Origin: Chloroflexota bacterium
GTDB lineage: Bacteria; Chloroflexota; UBA11872; VXOZ01
DNA: 9,001 nt
Assembly (NCBI GenBank): GCA_009839775.1
Contig: VXOZ01000290.1
Coordinates: 1 to 9,001, forward strand
Reading direction: 5' to 3'
The notes beneath the pieces were generated by a model that saw only the letters and a list, made by a program, of their open reading frames with translations, did no database searches and had not been told where the DNA came from. Position numbers and translations under genes: made by a program. Of the stretch, positions 6,064-9,001 are shown piece after piece (position 1 is the first letter of the stretch; every line of letters starts with the position of its first letter).

Positions 6064-7481
6064 AGTTGTGATTCCATTGGTATGCGCGTGTGCAGGTATT
6101 CGAGCAGCGGATCGCACAGTTCAGTGACGTCTCCGGCGCCCATGACGATGACCAGGTCGCCCGGCTCTACCAGTTGCATAACCTGAGCCAGCGCATCGCT
6201 CAGCGTCGCCGCATACGTAGCATTGCTTGGTCTGGTTATGGCTCTGGCCAAGTCTTCACACGTGCGCGTCGCCGGTTCTTCGCGACCGACCGGTTGGTAC
6301 GTTTCTACCAGAATGAGTCGGTCCGCGCCGCGGAATGCCTCGCTGAACTCGGCAAAGAGGTCAGCCGTGCGACTGCGCAGGTGGGGCTGAAAGACGCAGA
6401 GTATCCGACCATCGTGCCACTCTCTGGCTGCGCGCAGCGATGCTCGGACTTCCGTAGGATGATGGGCGTAGTCATCCACCAGGGTTACGTCATTAATGCT
6501 CCCTTTGCATTCAAAGCGGCGCTTAACACCACGAAAATGGCTGAGTGCCAGCGCAACAGAGCCTGCGGGGATGCCAAGAGCATCGAGCGCCGTCACACAG
6601 GCCAAAGCATTCAACACGTTGTGGACTCCTGGAACGCTTAGAGAAAGGCTAAGGCGTTGACCCAAGGCGCTTTGGAGCGTTGCTTCAAACCCGTTTCCTC
6701 TACGGGGCGAGAGTCCGGTGCAAACCCAGTCCGCTTTGCCGCGCAAGGACCAGGTTTTTAATTTGCCGTGTGCCGTGGCGGCGACGCGGCGGCAGGCGGC
6801 GCTGTCCGCATGCGTTGCAACGATGCCGTCGCTTGGCAGCTTGTCTACGAAAGCACGGAAAGCGCTCTCTAAACTCTCCACCGAGCCGTAGGTATCGAGA
6901 TGATCGGCTTCAACTGCGGTTATGACTGCAACGGTAGGAAAGAGCTCGAGGAAAGCGCGGTCAAACTCGTCCGCCTCGATCACCATCATCGTGCCCGTGC
7001 CCCAATGGGAACTGTACGGGAAGTTCTGCGGCTCGCCCCCTATCATGAATGATGGGTCCTGCTTGGCAACACGCAAGGCATGCGTAATCATCGCAGTCGT
7101 CGTGGTCTTGCCGTGCGTGCCGGCGATCGCGATAGTAGTTTTTCCAAGTGAAAAGGCTCCTTGCAACACTGCCCGCTTGACCGTTGGGATTCCTTCTTGC
7201 TGCGCGGTTGTCAGTTCAGGATTGTCGGACGCAATGGCAGAGCTGAAGACTACCAAATCAGTTCCGATTGCGTTGGCGGCCTCGTGCCCGATTGCCACAG
7301 TCACGCCGATGTCGCGCAGCGCTTCAAGGCCGGCGGAGTCTGCCACATCTGAGCCACTGACCGTATGTCCCTGCGTTGTGAGCATGCGCGCGATTCCTGA
7401 CATAGCGGCGCCGCCCACCCCGATCAGGTGGACCCTGCGGGGGCCTGCGTCCAGGAATTGCGCTAGCTCATGCGCGTTCAT
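6060..7481 (-). CDS. murC: UDP-N-acetylmuramate--L-alanine ligase MurC
   Basis: MurC is the ATP-dependent cytoplasmic ligase that attaches the first amino acid, normally L-Ala, to UDP-MurNAc. The 473-residue product is full length and has all three Mur-ligase domains. The N-terminal UDP-binding fold shows GVGGAAMSGIA at 21-31. The central domain has the P-loop GTHGKTTTT at 121-129, EADEFD at about 169-174 and EADHLDTYG at about 191-199. Later come GVKRRFE, the C-terminal-domain start DDYAHHPTEV and FQPHLRSRT, ending in MGAGDV. These motifs separate MurC from MurD/E/F. The ATG at 7481 has AGAGG 6 bases upstream, overlapping the ftsW stop TAG. It lies 9 bases after ftsW, without the usual murG between, and shares GTGA with murB. 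Confidence 0.98.
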   Translation of the reverse strand: MNAHELAQFLDAGPRRVHLIGVGGAAMSGIARMLTTQGHTVSGSDVADSAGLEALRDIGVTVAIGHEAANAIGTDLVVFSSAIASDNPELTTAQQEGIPTVKRAVLQGAFSLGKTTIAIAGTHGKTTTTAMITHALRVAKQDPSFMIGGEPQNFPYSSHWGTGTMMVIEADEFDRAFLELFPTVAVITAVEADHLDTYGSVESLESAFRAFVDKLPSDGIVATHADSAACRRVAATAHGKLKTWSLRGKADWVCTGLSPRRGNGFEATLQSALGQRLSLSLSVPGVHNVLNALACVTALDALGIPAGSVALALSHFRGVKRRFECKGSINDVTLVDDYAHHPTEVRASLRAAREWHDGRILCVFQPHLRSRTADLFAEFSEAFRGADRLILVETYQPVGREEPATRTCEDLARAITRPSNATYAATLSDALAQVMQLVEPGDLVIVMGAGDVTELCDPLLEYLHTRIPMESQL

Positions 7482-7490
7482 ACGGTGCCT

Positions 7491-8720
7491 CTATGGTTGC
7501 GGACCGCTATCGGGATTGGCGACCCAGCGACTACCACTCTTGCTCTTCGCTACGTTTTCTGTTTGCGTCGAGATGTTGAGGAGGATTCCCATAGCAATCG
7601 AACTCGCGAGCAGCGATGATCCTCCCGCGCTAATAAAGGGGAGTGGGATGCCGGTGAAAGGCAGCAAGCCTGTCACCACCGCCATGTTCAGTAACGCTTG
7701 TCCGAAGAGTCCGCACGTTAGTCCGAGAGCGAGCAACTGGCCAAACATGTCGGGTGCCCTGGCGGCAACATTGAATCCGCGCCAAGCCAGCAATACATAA
7801 AGCGCAAGCACCGCGAGTGTGCCGATGAGCCCTAGCTCTTCGCCAATTACGGCATAGATCGTGTCGGTATGCGGCTCGGGCATGTAGAAGAACTTCTGCA
7901 TGCCCCGGCCGAGGCCGACACCGGTTATCTTTCCCGAACCGAAGGCGAGGAGAGCCTGGAAGTTGTGGTGTGCAAGATTGTCTTGATACTGGGGGTTGAA
8001 GGGATCAAGAAAGGCAGTGAGCCGCTGCAGACGATATGGGTGCAGAATGATGGCATACCAAGCGGCAAGGGAGCCTGCGCCAACGAAGCCGATAAGGTAG
8101 AGAAGCGGAATGCGGGCCGCGACGAGGATCGGCATCCCAATAATCAGAATCATGACCGCCGTGCCAAGGTCCGGCTGCTGCGCGACAATTGCGGCGAGAA
8201 GTCCCACCAGCAGTATAGGCGCCAAGAAGTAGACGAGCCTTTTGACGCCTGTCTCGTGTCTTGCGAGGGCCTGGGCGAGGTAGAGAGCGATAGCGGGCTT
8301 GGCGATTTCGCTGGGTTGCAGGCTCACGGGTCCCCAGCGTATCCAGCGCACTGAGCCCCGTGCCAAGTAACCAATATCGGTAACCGCCATCAATACCAAC
8401 ACCATTAATACGGCGGCCAAGAGCCAGAAGGTAAGATTAAGGCCGAAGAACTGAATGCGAAAAAACCAGTGATAGTCAATCCGCATCATGATGAACGCCG
8501 CTGCAAATCCAACAACCAGAAACAAGAGCTGGCGACGAAAATAGAAGTGCGGATCGCCTGTCTCTGCATAGGCCACGGCAATACTGGCGCTATATATGGC
8601 AATGAGCCCAACTAAGGGTAATGCCAGCATCAAGACTGCCAGGGGCACGTCCGGCCAGTGCGTGCGCTGCGCGTCGTCAGCCCTACTCGCGGAAATCGGT
8701 CCGGGCAGGATTCGTAGCAT
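7491..8720 (-). CDS. ftsW: SEDS peptidoglycan glycosyltransferase FtsW
   Basis: FtsW is a polytopic membrane enzyme of the SEDS family that polymerises lipid II into septal glycan strands with a class B PBP partner. Its 409 residues include about ten hydrophobic spans. Family motifs are YSAS (about 43-46), GSVRWI (about 122-127), LQPSEIAK (about 134-141), QQPDLGT (about 181-187), FFYMPEPHTDTIYAVIGEELG (split at about 277-297) and PLPFISAGGSS (about 359-369). The Asp in the QPDLGT-proximal to PHTD regions is consistent with an active SEDS protein. Segment NPQYQDNLAHHNFQALLAFGSG resembles the extracytoplasmic loop before the PHTD motif. The ATG at 8720 follows the upstream PBP stop by 5 bases; GAGGA at 8736-8740 is rather far (15 bases), so translation is probably coupled. 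RodA is an alternative, but the dcw context favours FtsW. Confidence 0.95.
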   Translation of the reverse strand: MLRILPGPISASRADDAQRTHWPDVPLAVLMLALPLVGLIAIYSASIAVAYAETGDPHFYFRRQLLFLVVGFAAAFIMMRIDYHWFFRIQFFGLNLTFWLLAAVLMVLVLMAVTDIGYLARGSVRWIRWGPVSLQPSEIAKPAIALYLAQALARHETGVKRLVYFLAPILLVGLLAAIVAQQPDLGTAVMILIIGMPILVAARIPLLYLIGFVGAGSLAAWYAIILHPYRLQRLTAFLDPFNPQYQDNLAHHNFQALLAFGSGKITGVGLGRGMQKFFYMPEPHTDTIYAVIGEELGLIGTLAVLALYVLLAWRGFNVAARAPDMFGQLLALGLTCGLFGQALLNMAVVTGLLPFTGIPLPFISAGGSSLLASSIAMGILLNISTQTENVAKSKSGSRWVANPDSGPQP

Positions 8721-8725
8721 TGGTG

Positions 8726-9001
8726 TTAGTTTGTGTCCTCACGCGCGATCGTCTGCTGGGATGTTGATGGCGGGATGTGGTAGTAGCGGAAGAGCTCGGA
8801 AGCGATTGCGCGAAACACGGGCGCAGCTACCAGAGATCCCCAAGGCTCAACGGTCGGATGATCGATCTTGACCAGAATGACGAACCTAGGATTCTCCACG
8901 GGGCCAAAGCCGACGTATGAGGCAATCGTCAGGTCTTCGTGGTACCCGCCCGTTTCCAGTGGGATCGATGAGGTCCCAGTCTTGCCGGCGACCTCATATC
9001 C
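8726..9001 (-). CDS. ftsI: Class B penicillin-binding protein (FtsI/PBP2-like), C-terminal end
   Basis: Only the last 91 residues are inside the window; the gene continues past the right edge. The frame opens with GYEVAGKTGTSS, the KTG triad box of the penicillin-binding transpeptidase domain, followed by ASYVGFGPVENPRFVILVKID, the usual strand after it. The stop is TAA at 8728-8726. The enzyme cross-links septal peptidoglycan outside the membrane, in partnership with FtsW. No PASTA domain follows the transpeptidase domain, since only about 80 residues remain after KTG. It sits 5 bases before ftsW, a tight arrangement suggesting co-translation of the polymerase/transpeptidase pair. The SxxK and SxN motifs are upstream and not visible. 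The PBP family is certain; the FtsI name depends on context. Confidence 0.9.
   Translation of the reverse strand, partial: GYEVAGKTGTSSIPLETGGYHEDLTIASYVGFGPVENPRFVILVKIDHPTVEPWGSLVAAPVFRAIASELFRYYHIPPSTSQQTIAREDTN

Noticed and set aside
6922..7800. A 292-codon open frame on the plus strand
   Set aside because: It lies antisense across murC and ftsW, which have full sets of family motifs. Its translation is low-complexity (rich in Ala, Pro, Ser, Val), resembles no family and is explained by the codon bias of the opposite genes.

Overview
The window carries the distal half of a bacterial division and cell-wall (dcw) cluster on the minus strand, facing an unrelated hydrolase gene on the plus strand. 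All genes are intact except the two cut by the window edges. The presence of FtsA argues against actinobacteria and cyanobacteria. The gene order, with murB inside the cluster, and the FtsZ and FtsQ sequence style are most like Chloroflexota (GC-moderate, possibly an uncultured marine or sponge-associated lineage). This placement is an inference from recall, not from a search.

Layout. Positions 1-1064 (+) hold the C-terminal part of a CocE/NonD-type alpha/beta hydrolase. Positions 1065-1668 have no convincing gene but contain several GC-rich hairpins and degenerate direct repeats that look like remnants of dispersed repeats. A perfect 30-bp palindrome at 1669-1698 closes the dcw operon. Reading right to left on the minus strand, transcription runs through the end of a class B penicillin-binding protein (ftsI-like, 9001-8726), ftsW, murC, murB, ftsQ, ftsA and ftsZ.

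Spacing is tight from ftsI to ftsQ (gaps of 4-9 bp and one 4-base GTGA overlap), indicating one co-transcribed, translationally coupled unit. The only sizeable gap in the cluster is 110 bp between ftsQ and ftsA. It holds a perfect TATAAT box, so ftsA-ftsZ probably also have their own promoter.

How the genes work together: MurB and MurC act successively in the cytoplasm, making UDP-MurNAc and adding its first amino acid. FtsW and the FtsI-like protein form the septal glycosyltransferase/transpeptidase pair. FtsQ links to the divisome through its extracytoplasmic POTRA region. FtsA tethers the FtsZ ring to the membrane. The notable absences are murG between ftsW and murC, and the usual mraY/murD/murE/murF genes between ftsI and ftsW. 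I found no undescribed system. The window is mostly a well-conserved housekeeping locus with a few organisational peculiarities.
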